Below are positions 6,190 to 13,338 of a stretch of 17,898 nucleotides of DNA, piece by piece; the stretch's first letter is position 1, and every line of letters begins with the position of its first letter. Source of the stretch: Candidatus Microgenomates bacterium (GTDB taxonomy: Bacteria; Patescibacteria; Microgenomatia; JADHYG01); assembly GCA_016782545.1 (NCBI GenBank), contig JADHYG010000017.1:1-17898 (forward strand), given 5' to 3'. Both the position numbers and the translations under genes were made by a program. The notes under the pieces were generated by a model that saw only the letters and a program-made list of their open reading frames with translations, searched no databases and had not been told where the DNA came from.

Positions 6190-8242
6190 CGCCTCCTAAG
6201 AAGACTACTGTTTTAAAGATGCCAAAGATGGGAATAAAGAACAGGCTTGGTAAAATTGCTCCAAAGAAAGCTCCCGTTAAATCAGCAGTGTATAAAATGC
6301 CTGTTTTTTCTTTTGCCTTTTTGTCTTTTTTAAGATAAATCTTGTTTGTTAACGGGAAAATCATTCCCGTTAAAAAACCTATGATAGCTGTTATAAGATA
6401 AAAGGTTGGTTCGCTGGGAAATTCTTGGATTAACAAGGTAAAGACAGCACAAAAAGCCAAAATTAAAATTTCTATTAAACTAAGAATCTTTTTTGGAGAG
6501 ATTTGAATTTTATTTGCCCAGAAATTGCCCAAGCTGACGAAAGCTAAAATAATAGCAAAAATTAAGGCAACCTTGGAGAATACATAACCCAAGATTGCCT
6601 GGAAAGCAGAAATTATTAGCATTTCAAAACTCATTAAGGTAAATCCCATAACGGCAGTTAAGAAAAAGGTAATTTGGGGTAGACGTTTTGATTTAAGAAT
6701 AATTCCCAGACCGACGATTAAAAGAAAAAGCAAGACCCAAATAAAGTTTAATTCTGTTATCTTTTTGGCGATTTTAGCTAATTGAAAATTGAAAATTGTT
6801 TGCCAAAAAGTATTTTCATAAAAATAGGCAGAGGGATAAAAGTCACTATTAATTTTTACCACATTTTCTTTTAAAAGTTTATTTATTTGTAGAATTTTAT
6901 CACTAGTTACTCGATAGGAAAGATATTCTTCCGTGATAAAAGAAGTTTTAACTTGTTGTTCTTTGAATCGTTGAGTCATAAGATGAGGATTAGTTGAAAG
7001 ATTATCAGACTTTGAGGACAGGAACAAAATACTTGTTTCTTCTGGTAAAATCAAAACATTCGAGAAAACATTTTGAACAGTTTGATTAATCGAACTGGCC
7101 AAGCTGATCGCCTCATCGCTTAGATAATCTACTGGTAAGTCTAAAGTGAGGGCCAAAACTCCTTTTTCTTTTAATATTTTTTTTATTTCCCTGAAGCATT
7201 CTTTTGTATAAAAACGATTCAGGAGGGCAGTCGAAGGATTAGGTAAATTTAAAATTATTAAGTCATATTTTTTGGTTGCTAATTTTAAAAATTTTCGGCC
7301 GTCAATGAAGTGAATCTTAACTCTTGGGTTATTAAGTACTTCGATTAATCGTCCCGACACAGAGTGTCGAGGATCCTCGACTTTCAGTCGGGAAACTGGT
7401 AAATATTGACGTTGAATTTCAATGAGTTTCGGATCGAGTTCAATATAATTAATCGCTTCTACTGTTTTGTATTTCAAAATTTCCTGAATGATTCCACTTA
7501 ATCCATTGCCAATGAGGAGAATATTCTTGGGATTCTCATGCTGAGTTAAAATCGGATGGACAAAATATTCACTTGCTTCTTGTTCCTGAGTTGAACTAAC
7601 GAAGACCCCGTTTTCATAAAAGTTGTACTGATCATCAGTTTTAGTTACGCTGATATTGCCATAAAGAGAATTGATTGATTCTACCAAGTTTGGAAAGCGA
7701 AATTTTAGAGTTTGATTATTCAAACTAGCTGGAAGAGGAAAAGTTGAGGTAATGAAAAAAAAATTAAAAACAAAACCAGCAGTAACAAGACCGATTGTTT
7801 CCCAAAGATAGGCCTGGCTTATTAATTGATAGATTTTCTTTTTGGCCCAAAATTTTGTTCCCCAAGTGAAAATGGTTCCTAGTAAAAAACAAAATGGGAA
7901 AAGGAGTAGGAAAATGAAGGCCAATGAGGGAAGAAGCGAAGGTAATTCACCTGGAGAAAAAACAAGGCCCCAGAATATTCTTATTAAAATAATTTCTAAA
8001 GGAAAGCAAATAAAAGTTAGAAACAGAAGCAAGAAAATATTTTTAATGTTAAGGAGTTTGGTTGGTAATTTATGAGCGAAAAGGCTCCCAAAACTTGTTA
8101 TCAAAAGCCAAACTCCCAAAATAATACCGATAAAAAGCTCATTGCCATAAAAGCTGACAATTAGTTCTCTTAAAATTGTTACTTGAGCAAAAAGCGAAAT
8201 TAAACCAAGAGCAAAAAAGAAGAAAATAAACGACTTTTTCAT
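6146..8242 (-). CDS. Polytopic membrane protein with central spermidine synthase-like domain
   Basis: A 698-residue protein: about five transmembrane segments (residues 1-165), a soluble Rossmann domain of the spermidine synthase type (about 200-470), then about seven more membrane segments. In the soluble domain are GNGLSG (245-250), the acidic-loop strand YIELDP (266-271), IDGRKFL (313-319) and LNLPNPSTALLNRFYT (331-346). These match fused transporter-like/SpeE proteins. The position usually DxPDP reads NLPNP, so a catalytic Asp is replaced by Asn and aminopropyl transfer is doubtful; SAM-type ligand binding remains possible. A palindrome adds about 14 residues at 284-297. The 3' end overlaps the Memo-AMMECR1 gene by 44 bp on the opposite strand. 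It is divergent from tldD over a symmetrical promoter. Confidence 0.85.
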   Translation of the reverse strand: MKKSFIFFFFALGLISLFAQVTILRELIVSFYGNELFIGIILGVWLLITSFGSLFAHKLPTKLLNIKNIFLLLFLTFICFPLEIILIRIFWGLVFSPGELPSLLPSLAFIFLLLFPFCFLLGTIFTWGTKFWAKKKIYQLISQAYLWETIGLVTAGFVFNFFFITSTFPLPASLNNQTLKFRFPNLVESINSLYGNISVTKTDDQYNFYENGVFVSSTQEQEASEYFVHPILTQHENPKNILLIGNGLSGIIQEILKYKTVEAINYIELDPKLIEIQRQYLPVSRLKVEDPRHSVSGRLIEVLNNPRVKIHFIDGRKFLKLATKKYDLIILNLPNPSTALLNRFYTKECFREIKKILKEKGVLALTLDLPVDYLSDEAISLASSINQTVQNVFSNVLILPEETSILFLSSKSDNLSTNPHLMTQRFKEQQVKTSFITEEYLSYRVTSDKILQINKLLKENVVKINSDFYPSAYFYENTFWQTIFNFQLAKIAKKITELNFIWVLLFLLIVGLGIILKSKRLPQITFFLTAVMGFTLMSFEMLIISAFQAILGYVFSKVALIFAIILAFVSLGNFWANKIQISPKKILSLIEILILAFCAVFTLLIQEFPSEPTFYLITAIIGFLTGMIFPLTNKIYLKKDKKAKEKTGILYTADLTGAFFGAILPSLFFIPIFGIFKTVVFLGGVNALTLILLQTLEP
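6781..6799 (-). repeat. 7-bp tandem repeat in the spermidine synthase-like gene
   Basis: About 2.7 copies of AATTGAA (plus strand) lie in frame, encoding part of IFNFQLAKI between the soluble domain and the C-terminal membrane segments. Read on the minus strand the unit is CAATTTT-like, close to the CCAATTT units in secF (15550-15577). Confidence 0.6.
7352..7393. repeat. 42-bp compound palindrome inserted in the spermidine synthase-like gene
   Basis: Outer arms TCCCGAC (7352-7358) and GTCGGGA (7387-7393) enclose a perfect 16-bp palindrome GTCGAGGATCCTCGAC (7366-7381). Two smaller hairpins overlap it: CGACAC-aga-GTGTCG (7355-7369, top-strand positions) and CGACT-ttc-AGTCG (7378-7390). The element is much more GC-rich than its host gene, is in frame, and encodes residues 284-297, at a point where relatives pass directly from the acidic-loop helix to NDPRV. 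Confidence 0.85.
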
Positions 8243-8249
8243 TCCACTT

Positions 8250-8261
8250 TATGATATCATA
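8250..8261. promoter_or_regulatory. Symmetrical divergent promoter (two head-to-head TATGAT boxes)
   Basis: TATGATATCATA is a perfect 12-bp palindrome made of TATGAT reading right (8250-8255) and TATGAT reading left (8261-8256). It lies in the 27-bp gap between the start codons at 8242 (minus) and 8270 (plus). Predicted leaders are about 7-8 nt; AGGGA (8261-8265) before tldD may act as a short ribosome binding site. It could instead be an operator dyad. Confidence 0.5.
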
Positions 8262-8269
8262 GGGAAGAA

Positions 8270-9715
8270 ATGAAAGATCTCGCTGATTTAGCTCTTGGTT
8301 GTCTTGATGTTCCTGGGGTCGATTATGGTGATATTCGGATTGTAGAGCAAATGAGGGAAAATATTGCCACTCGCAATGGTGTGGTTGAGGCCTTAGCTTC
8401 TAGTCAATCTTTGGGTTTTGGTATTCGGGTTTTATATCAGGGTTGCTGGGGATTTGCCTCTAGTAATGACTTAAGCCGGAAAAAGATTAAAGAGATAGCT
8501 CAAAAAGTAATTAAAATCGCTCAGGCTTCGAGCATGATTAGCGGAGAAAAAGTTATTTTAACTAAAGCGCCAATAGTAAAAAATGGTCGTTATGAGACTC
8601 CGATTAAAAAAAATCCTTTTGAGATTAGTTTAAATGAGAAAATTAAATTGCTTTTAGGTGCTGATAAGACAATGCGGCGGGTTAAGAAAATAACCGTAGC
8701 TCAGGCTTTTTTTCAAACCTTTCAAGAAAACAAAGTTTTTGCTTCGACAGAAGGAAATAGTTTTAAACAGAAAATTATTACTACCGGCGCAGGTATTCAG
8801 GCTTTGGCTACTGACGGAAAAGATGCTCAGATACGTTCTTATCCTAATTCTTTTCGGGGACAGTTCAGAACAGCAGGATTTGAATCGGTTGAAGGGCTTA
8901 ATTTAGTCAGTTATGCTCATCAAATAGCCGAAGAAGCAGTTGCCTTATTGACCGCCAAACAGTGTCCCCAGGGAGAATTTGATGTTATTTTGGGTGGTCC
9001 CCAGTTAGCTTTGCAGGTTCATGAGAGCTGTGGTCATCCCGTAGAATTGGATCGAGTTTTAGGCTATGAAGCCTCTTTTGCCGGTACCAGTTTTATGACT
9101 TTAGATCAACTGGGTAAATTAAAATACGGTTCCAAGATAGTTAATATTACGGCTGATGCTGGTACTCCTGGGGGCTTGGGTACTTTTGGTTTCGACGATG
9201 AAGGCATTCCTGGTCAGAGAACACCAATTATTAAAAACGGAATTCATGTTGGTTATTTGACTTCTCGGGAAACTTCTTTTGTTTTGAACCAGAAAAGCAA
9301 TGGTACTATGCGGGCGGATAGTTGGTTAGTTTCCCCTTTGATTCGGATGACTAATATTAATCTTGAAGCTGGAGAATGGGATTTGGAGGACCTTATTGCC
9401 GATACAAAAAATGGCATTTTGATGTCTGTTAATAAGTCTTGGAGCATTGATGATAAAAGAATTAATTTCCAATTTGGCTGCGAAGTAGGTTGGGAAATTA
9501 AAAATGGTAAACGGGGCAGGATGTTCAAGAATCCTACTTATACGGGTATTACGCCGAAATTTTGGCAATCTTGTGACGCTATTTGTAATAAAAAATATTG
9601 GCAAGTTTGGGGGACGCCTAATTGCGGCAAGGGCGAGCCAATGCAGAGAATGTATGTTGGTCATGGAACTGCTCCGGCTCGTTTTCGAAAAGTAAAAGTG
9701 GGGCTTTGGAAATAA
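8270..9715 (+). CDS. tldD: TldD family metalloprotease subunit
   Basis: At 481 residues this matches the usual TldD length. The zinc-protease motif HExxxH is seen as HESCGH (His251, Glu252, His256), and the family segment GTPGGLGTFGFDDEG follows, as does PNCGKGEP near the C-terminus. TldD with TldE forms a cytoplasmic heteromeric protease; in Escherichia coli it degrades unfolded small peptides and matures microcin B17 and acts on CcdA. Here it probably processes small peptides. The stop TAA shares one base with the tldE start (TAATG), so the pair is translationally coupled. Transcription likely starts at the symmetrical promoter at 8250. Confidence 0.94.
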   Translation: MKDLADLALGCLDVPGVDYGDIRIVEQMRENIATRNGVVEALASSQSLGFGIRVLYQGCWGFASSNDLSRKKIKEIAQKVIKIAQASSMISGEKVILTKAPIVKNGRYETPIKKNPFEISLNEKIKLLLGADKTMRRVKKITVAQAFFQTFQENKVFASTEGNSFKQKIITTGAGIQALATDGKDAQIRSYPNSFRGQFRTAGFESVEGLNLVSYAHQIAEEAVALLTAKQCPQGEFDVILGGPQLALQVHESCGHPVELDRVLGYEASFAGTSFMTLDQLGKLKYGSKIVNITADAGTPGGLGTFGFDDEGIPGQRTPIIKNGIHVGYLTSRETSFVLNQKSNGTMRADSWLVSPLIRMTNINLEAGEWDLEDLIADTKNGILMSVNKSWSIDDKRINFQFGCEVGWEIKNGKRGRMFKNPTYTGITPKFWQSCDAICNKKYWQVWGTPNCGKGEPMQRMYVGHGTAPARFRKVKVGLWK

Positions 9716-11055
9716 TGTTGGGCAAAAATAAAATAAGGAAAATTATTAATCAGGCATTAAGTTTTTCTTCTGTTGACCAGACAGAAATAGTCGTAATTGC
9801 TTATTCTTCTGGTTTGACGCGTTTTGCCGAAAACAGAATCCACCAAAATATGGCTCAAGAAAATATAAATATTTCGGTAAGAGCAGTTCTGAATAAAAAA
9901 ATAGGCGTTGCCAAAACCAATAAAAAAGACAAAAGATCTCTAAAAGAAGTGGTGCGGAGAGCAGAAGAAATTGCCAAGAATCAAAAACCAGATGAGTATT
10001 TTCTTACTTTGCCAGAGCCAAAAAAAACGTCTTCAGTTGATGCTTATCGAGAAGCAACTGCTTTTTTTGGTCCTCTCAAGCGGGCGAAGATTGTTAATCA
10101 GATTATTAATAGGGTAGAAAAGGAAAATTTACGGGCGTTTGGAGCTTTAGAAACGGGAGTGACGGAATATGCTGTGGCTAATTCTTTAGGTGTTTTTCTT
10201 TATCACCTCGCGACGACGGCAGAGATTTCACTAGTGGTCAAAGATAAACAAGAAAACTCTGGTTTTGGAAATCAGATCTCTTTAGATATTAATGAGCTTA
10301 ATATTGAAAAAGTAACCCAAACAGCTGTTAAAAAAGCGATTTTGAGTAAAAACCCGGTTGAGATTAAACTCGGAAGATATTCAGTAATATTAGAGGAACA
10401 GCCTGTTAATGAAATCTTAAGTTATTTGGCTTATTTGGCCCTGGGAGCGAGAGCTTTTCATGAAGATCGTAGTTTTCTTTCTGGCCAGTTGGGCAAAAAA
10501 GTAGCCGGAGAGAATATTACTCTTTGGGATGATGGTTTAGATCCTGTATGTTTACCAATGCCTTTTGATTTGGAAGGAGTCCCCAAGAAAAAAACGATGA
10601 TTATCGAAAAGGGAATCCTTAAGGAAATAGTTTATGATCATTATGATGCGCTTAAGTATGGTAAAAAGCCTACTGGACATGGTTTATCGGCACCAAACAC
10701 TCTTGGTGCTCTTGCAGGCCACCTTCATTTAGCGACTGGAAAATACACAAAGAAAGAATTAATCAAAAGACTTGATAAGGGATTATTAATTAGCAAGCTT
10801 TGGTATCTTAATGCTCACCATCATAAGGAGCTTAATCTCACAGGATTAACTCGGGATGGAACGTTTTTAATTGAAAGCGGCAGAATAAAAGCCGCTGTCA
10901 AAAACCTTCGTTTTACTCAAAGCATTCCTCAAGCGCTTTTTCAGGTTACAGAAATTGCTCGAAAAGCAAAACTTGAAAAAAGCTGGTTTGGAGGAAATTT
11001 AGTTCCCGCTCTTAAAATCAAAAGCTGGAATTTTACAGGTATCTCCAAGCTTTAA
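9715..11055 (+). CDS. tldE: TldE/PmbA family protease partner subunit
   Basis: From ATG 9715 the protein has 446 residues, the normal length for TldE/PmbA. An in-frame start at 9622 would overlap tldD by 94 bp with sequence unlike the family, so I reject it. The protein shares the TldD fold but has no HExxxH, as expected of the non-catalytic partner. Recognisable segments are the N-terminal FAENRIHQNM-like strand, LARAF-type LGARAFHEDRSFLSGQLGKKV, and the C-terminal LTRDGTFLIESGRI. It acts as a heterodimer with TldD. It ends 12 bp from the convergent DUF5679 gene, with no clear terminator between them. Confidence 0.92.
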   Translation: MLGKNKIRKIINQALSFSSVDQTEIVVIAYSSGLTRFAENRIHQNMAQENINISVRAVLNKKIGVAKTNKKDKRSLKEVVRRAEEIAKNQKPDEYFLTLPEPKKTSSVDAYREATAFFGPLKRAKIVNQIINRVEKENLRAFGALETGVTEYAVANSLGVFLYHLATTAEISLVVKDKQENSGFGNQISLDINELNIEKVTQTAVKKAILSKNPVEIKLGRYSVILEEQPVNEILSYLAYLALGARAFHEDRSFLSGQLGKKVAGENITLWDDGLDPVCLPMPFDLEGVPKKKTMIIEKGILKEIVYDHYDALKYGKKPTGHGLSAPNTLGALAGHLHLATGKYTKKELIKRLDKGLLISKLWYLNAHHHKELNLTGLTRDGTFLIESGRIKAAVKNLRFTQSIPQALFQVTEIARKAKLEKSWFGGNLVPALKIKSWNFTGISKL

Positions 11056-11067
11056 TTAAGTTTTAGT

Positions 11068-11214
11068 TTACGCCCCACCAATCTTGAACATTTTTGTACC
11101 GCAATCAGGACAGACAGCGCGAATTGCTGGTCGACCATTTTTCATGGTGATTTTTTCAAACTTATCGCCAACATCCTTCTTGGCGCGGCACTTAACACAG
11201 TAAAGAGTAGCCAT
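11068..11214 (-). CDS. DUF5679 zinc-ribbon protein
   Basis: A 48-residue protein with two CxxC pairs, YCVKC (Cys6, Cys9) and VCPDCG, separated by a basic stretch including ITMKNGRPAIRA. This is the DUF5679 pattern, a small predicted zinc ribbon common in candidate-phylum bacteria and some archaea; its function is unknown and nucleic-acid binding is only likely. A strong Shine-Dalgarno-like AAAGGGGGTG lies 10 nt before the ATG. It is 22 bp downstream of the small membrane protein gene and probably co-transcribed with it. Confidence 0.85.
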   Translation of the reverse strand: MATLYCVKCRAKKDVGDKFEKITMKNGRPAIRAVCPDCGTKMFKIGGA

Positions 11215-11224
11215 AAAATTTTTT

Positions 11225-11234
11225 CACCCCCTTT
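11225..11234 (-). promoter_or_regulatory. Strong ribosome binding site for the DUF5679 gene
   Basis: On the minus strand AAAGGGGGTG ends 10 nt before ATG 11214. It is the clearest Shine-Dalgarno sequence in the window and contrasts with the near-leaderless starts elsewhere; it fixes this small gene's start. Confidence 0.7.
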
Positions 11235-11236
11235 CT

Positions 11237-11611
11237 TTAAAAAAACTTGGTTTTCAACTGGGTAGACAAATTAAAAATGTCAAACCCATTAATAGTAAGC
11301 CAATATATCATAAGCTCAATGCTTATTGCAAGTATGGATAAAATTAAAGTCCTTGTCAAGTCCTTTTTAAGATAAAGGTTATCCGCCTGCTTCGAGTTGC
11401 GAAGCGAGTCGGACGGGGGATTGGGAGAGCGTGCGTCCGACGCATACGTGAAAGCATTTCTAACGGAAAGCTTAGAAGACTTTCTTTTTTCAGGTTTTTT
11501 CTTAACTACTTCTTCCTTTTTGGATTGTTTTAATTCTTTTTTTGCTCCTTGAAGTTCTCTTCTTAATTGGGCAATGATTTTTTGTTCTTTTGTTTTTCTT
11601 TTTTTAGCCAC
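11237..11611 (-). CDS. Small single-span membrane protein with basic coiled-coil N-terminus
   Basis: A 124-residue protein starting with GTG (AKKRKTKEQKIIAQLRREL). Residues 1-50 are highly charged and helical, likely coiled coil; residues about 86-108 form one transmembrane segment (LILSILAISIELMIYWLTI). Between them, residues 57-75 (ASDARSPNPPSDSLRNSKQA) are encoded by a GC-rich hairpin cluster unlike the rest of the gene and look like an insertion. The basic N-terminus should be cytoplasmic. I know similar short proteins from candidate-phylum genomes but no function. It is followed by the DUF5679 gene on the same strand. Confidence 0.65.
   Translation of the reverse strand: MAKKRKTKEQKIIAQLRRELQGAKKELKQSKKEEVVKKKPEKRKSSKLSVRNAFTYASDARSPNPPSDSLRNSKQADNLYLKKDLTRTLILSILAISIELMIYWLTINGFDIFNLSTQLKTKFF
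11389..11443. repeat. GC-rich hairpin cluster inside the small membrane protein gene
   Basis: Three dyads lie together: GCTTCG/CGAAGC (11389-11394 and 11400-11405, 5-nt loop), GTCGGACG/CGTCCGAC (11408-11415 and 11434-11441), and GCGTC/GACGC (11433-11443). GCGAAGC at 11399-11405 is the same heptamer as in the Memo/AMMECR1 linker element. The cluster stays in frame. Confidence 0.75.
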
Positions 11612-11620
11612 AATATGCCT

Positions 11621-11626
11621 AATATA
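11621..11626 (-). promoter_or_regulatory. Possible -10 box for the minus-strand pair
   Basis: TATATT on the minus strand ends 9 bp before GTG 11611, the same near-leaderless spacing as other starts in the window. No -35 is evident. Confidence 0.4.
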
Positions 11627-11629
11627 TCA

Positions 11630-11680
11630 TGGCGGAGCAAACGAAGCAACCTACACTCTCTCCGTCATTCTGATTCTTGT
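11630..11680. repeat. Intergenic remnant of a GCGGAG / TCATTCTGA-type repeat
   Basis: This part of the intergenic region is richer in GC than its surroundings and contains GGCGGAG and CTCTCCGTC as imperfect inverted arms, ACGAAGC, and TCATTCTGA. It resembles the GAGCGAAGCGAA/TCATTCTGA repeats dispersed in many bacterial genomes. The likeness is from memory and degenerate. Confidence 0.35.
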
Positions 11681-11687
11681 TTTTCGG

Positions 11688-11716
11688 TTGACACCACCTT
11701 GTAAAGCAAGTAAAAT
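11688..11716 (+). promoter_or_regulatory. Consensus sigma-70 promoter for the DUF4446-secDF operon
   Basis: TTGACA (11688-11693), a 17-bp spacer and TAAAAT (11711-11716) make a near-perfect housekeeping promoter. The -10 ends 8 bp before ATG 11725, so the mRNA should begin within about 2 nt of the start codon (leaderless). It is the best promoter in the window and heads six tightly linked genes. Confidence 0.85.
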
Positions 11717-11724
11717 AAAAACAT

Positions 11725-12189
11725 ATGCAGCAAAGTAACTTATTTTTTGGTTTTGTTTTTTTTTGGCTTTGTATTTTAAGTTTTTTTCTTTTTAAAACTT
11801 TGCGTCATTATCAACGGTTAACCTTCGGGATTACAAAGAAAAACCTTAAAATTGTTCTAGAAAAGATTCTCAAAGATATTAAAGAAAACGAAAAGCAAAC
11901 AAAAAATAATTTTAAGAAATGTGAAGAGATTGAAAGGAAAGGCGCTTTCCATATTCAAAAAATTGGTTTTTTAAGATATAATCCTTTTAAAACTACTGGG
12001 GGTGATCAAAGTTTTATTCTTGCTTTACTTGATGAGAACAATGATGGAATTATTATTACCTCTCTTCACAGTAGAGAAACAACAAGAATTTATACTAAGC
12101 CGGTTAAAAAGGGAGAAGCAGGGCAATACAAACTTTCAGCCGAAGAAAAAAGAGTGATTAAAGGAGCAAAAAAAGCTAGTCTTTTATGA
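11725..12189 (+). CDS. DUF4446 family membrane-anchored protein
   Basis: A 154-residue protein with one N-terminal membrane segment (residues about 7-24), a charged helical stretch (about 40-70) and a C-terminal domain with IGFLRYNPFKTTGGDQSFILALLDENNDGIIITSLHSR-type features: FLRYNPF, GGDQSF and the SLHSRETTRIYTKP segment. These are the marks of DUF4446, a family in Firmicutes and candidate phyla with no known function. It is the first gene of the secDF operon and its stop overlaps the next start (ATGA). Confidence 0.82.
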   Translation: MQQSNLFFGFVFFWLCILSFFLFKTLRHYQRLTFGITKKNLKIVLEKILKDIKENEKQTKNNFKKCEEIERKGAFHIQKIGFLRYNPFKTTGGDQSFILALLDENNDGIIITSLHSRETTRIYTKPVKKGEAGQYKLSAEEKRVIKGAKKASLL

Positions 12190-13337
12190 AAAAAAACAAA
12201 GTTCTTTTTATTTTAGGAAGTCTAGGTTTATACTTGTTGTCTACAGGGGTCTCTTATGCAGCTTTTAATTTTTTAAGGACTTCTCCTAAGTTAGAAATTG
12301 AATCTCCCCTTTCTGAAGGGGGTATGGAGATTAATTTGAATGCTCCTAAAACAGAAATTTGCCCCATAAATGGGTTGAAATATACAAAACAGGAGAAGGA
12401 AATTTGGGAGAAGCGCAGGCCCCTGAGTGTGGTGATAGAAAACCATATGGATTGTCGTCCTCAATCAGGGCTTTCAAAGGCAGACATTGTTTATGAAGTA
12501 GTAGCTGAAGGAGGGATTACTCGTTTCCTGGCAATTTACTATTGTGGCGCTGCTGCTTTTGATACCCTTTTGGGCCCAATAAGAAGCGCTAGGACTTATC
12601 TTCTGGATTGGACGATGGAATATGATGCTTCTTTTGTCCATGTTGGCGGTGCTGCTTGTTATGCTGATGTTGATCCTCGCGTCAGAGCTCTTTGTCAAAT
12701 TAATGAATATGGGATTAGAGATATTGACCAAATGGGTCGTTACGGCAGTTATCCTTATTTTTGGCGTGATTATGAAAAATTAGGCCATTCTGTGGCCACT
12801 GAGCATACGATGCACTCAACAACAGGGAAGCTTTGGGAGGTAGCAGAGAAGGCTGGTTATGGACCGGAGAACGAAGAAGGAGTTTATTGGTTGGATAATT
12901 TTAAGTCTTGGACATTTAAGGATGATGATAAAGAAAAAGGTGATGTTTCTTCGATTGAATTTGATTTTTGGGATGGGCACCAAGATTACAAGGTTGCCTG
13001 GCAGTATGATGAAGAGAAGAATGAATATAAAAGAATTAATGGTGAAAATGAGCATCTTGATTTTAATACAAAGGAGCAATTAAGAGCAAAAGTCGTTATT
13101 GTCCAGAAAACAAAAGAGACTGGACCAGTTGATGAACATAAGCATCTTTTATACCAGACTACTGGCAGTGGCGAGCTTTTGCTATTCCAAGACGGCAAAG
13201 TGATTGAAGGTGAATGGATAAAAGAAAAGAAAGCTTCAAGAACAGTTTTCAATGATAGTCGGGGTCGAGAGATTGAGATAAATCGGGGAAAAATTTGGAT
13301 TGAGATTGTGCCATCAAGAAACAAAATCGAATATTGA
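12186..13337 (+). CDS. DUF3048 (YerB-like) exported protein
   Basis: A 383-residue protein. Residues 5-27 form a signal peptide or anchor. The DUF3048 N-terminal domain begins RRPLSVVIENHMDCRPQSGL and continues with ADIVYEVVAEGGITRFLAIY, GPIRSARTYLLDW and FVHVGG; the C-terminal domain carries the DGHQDYKVAWQYDEE and GSGELLLFQDGKVIEGEW-like segments. YerB of Bacillus is a lipoprotein, but no lipobox cysteine is visible here. The biochemical role is unknown; location outside the membrane is likely. A 6-bp hairpin encodes part of the spacer after the anchor. It is coupled to DUF4446 by ATGA and the next gene follows after 1 bp. Confidence 0.88.
   Translation: MKKNKVLFILGSLGLYLLSTGVSYAAFNFLRTSPKLEIESPLSEGGMEINLNAPKTEICPINGLKYTKQEKEIWEKRRPLSVVIENHMDCRPQSGLSKADIVYEVVAEGGITRFLAIYYCGAAAFDTLLGPIRSARTYLLDWTMEYDASFVHVGGAACYADVDPRVRALCQINEYGIRDIDQMGRYGSYPYFWRDYEKLGHSVATEHTMHSTTGKLWEVAEKAGYGPENEEGVYWLDNFKSWTFKDDDKEKGDVSSIEFDFWDGHQDYKVAWQYDEEKNEYKRINGENEHLDFNTKEQLRAKVVIVQKTKETGPVDEHKHLLYQTTGSGELLLFQDGKVIEGEWIKEKKASRTVFNDSRGREIEINRGKIWIEIVPSRNKIEY
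12306..12321. repeat. CCCCTT/AAGGGG hairpin inside the DUF3048 gene
   Basis: CCCCTT (12306-12311) and AAGGGG (12316-12321) with a 4-nt loop encode part of SPLSEGG (residues about 40-46), a linker between the membrane anchor and the DUF3048 domain. It is in frame and placed in a tolerant position, like the other hairpin elements in the window. Confidence 0.55.
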
Positions 13338-13338
13338 T

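Noticed and set aside
7842..8075. 77-residue plus-strand frame rich in basic residues
   Set aside because: It is antisense to membrane segments of the SpeE-like protein; the Lys/Arg richness is the expected shadow of Phe/Leu codons.
9622..9714. Longer tldE reading frame starting inside tldD
   Set aside because: The extra residues are a shifted reading of the tldD 3' end; ATG 9715 gives the family-typical length and a TAATG overlap.
13300..13338. Longer start for the winged-helix gene
   Set aside because: It lies inside the DUF3048 gene; ATG 13339 is directly after the DUF3048 stop and begins at the expected domain edge.
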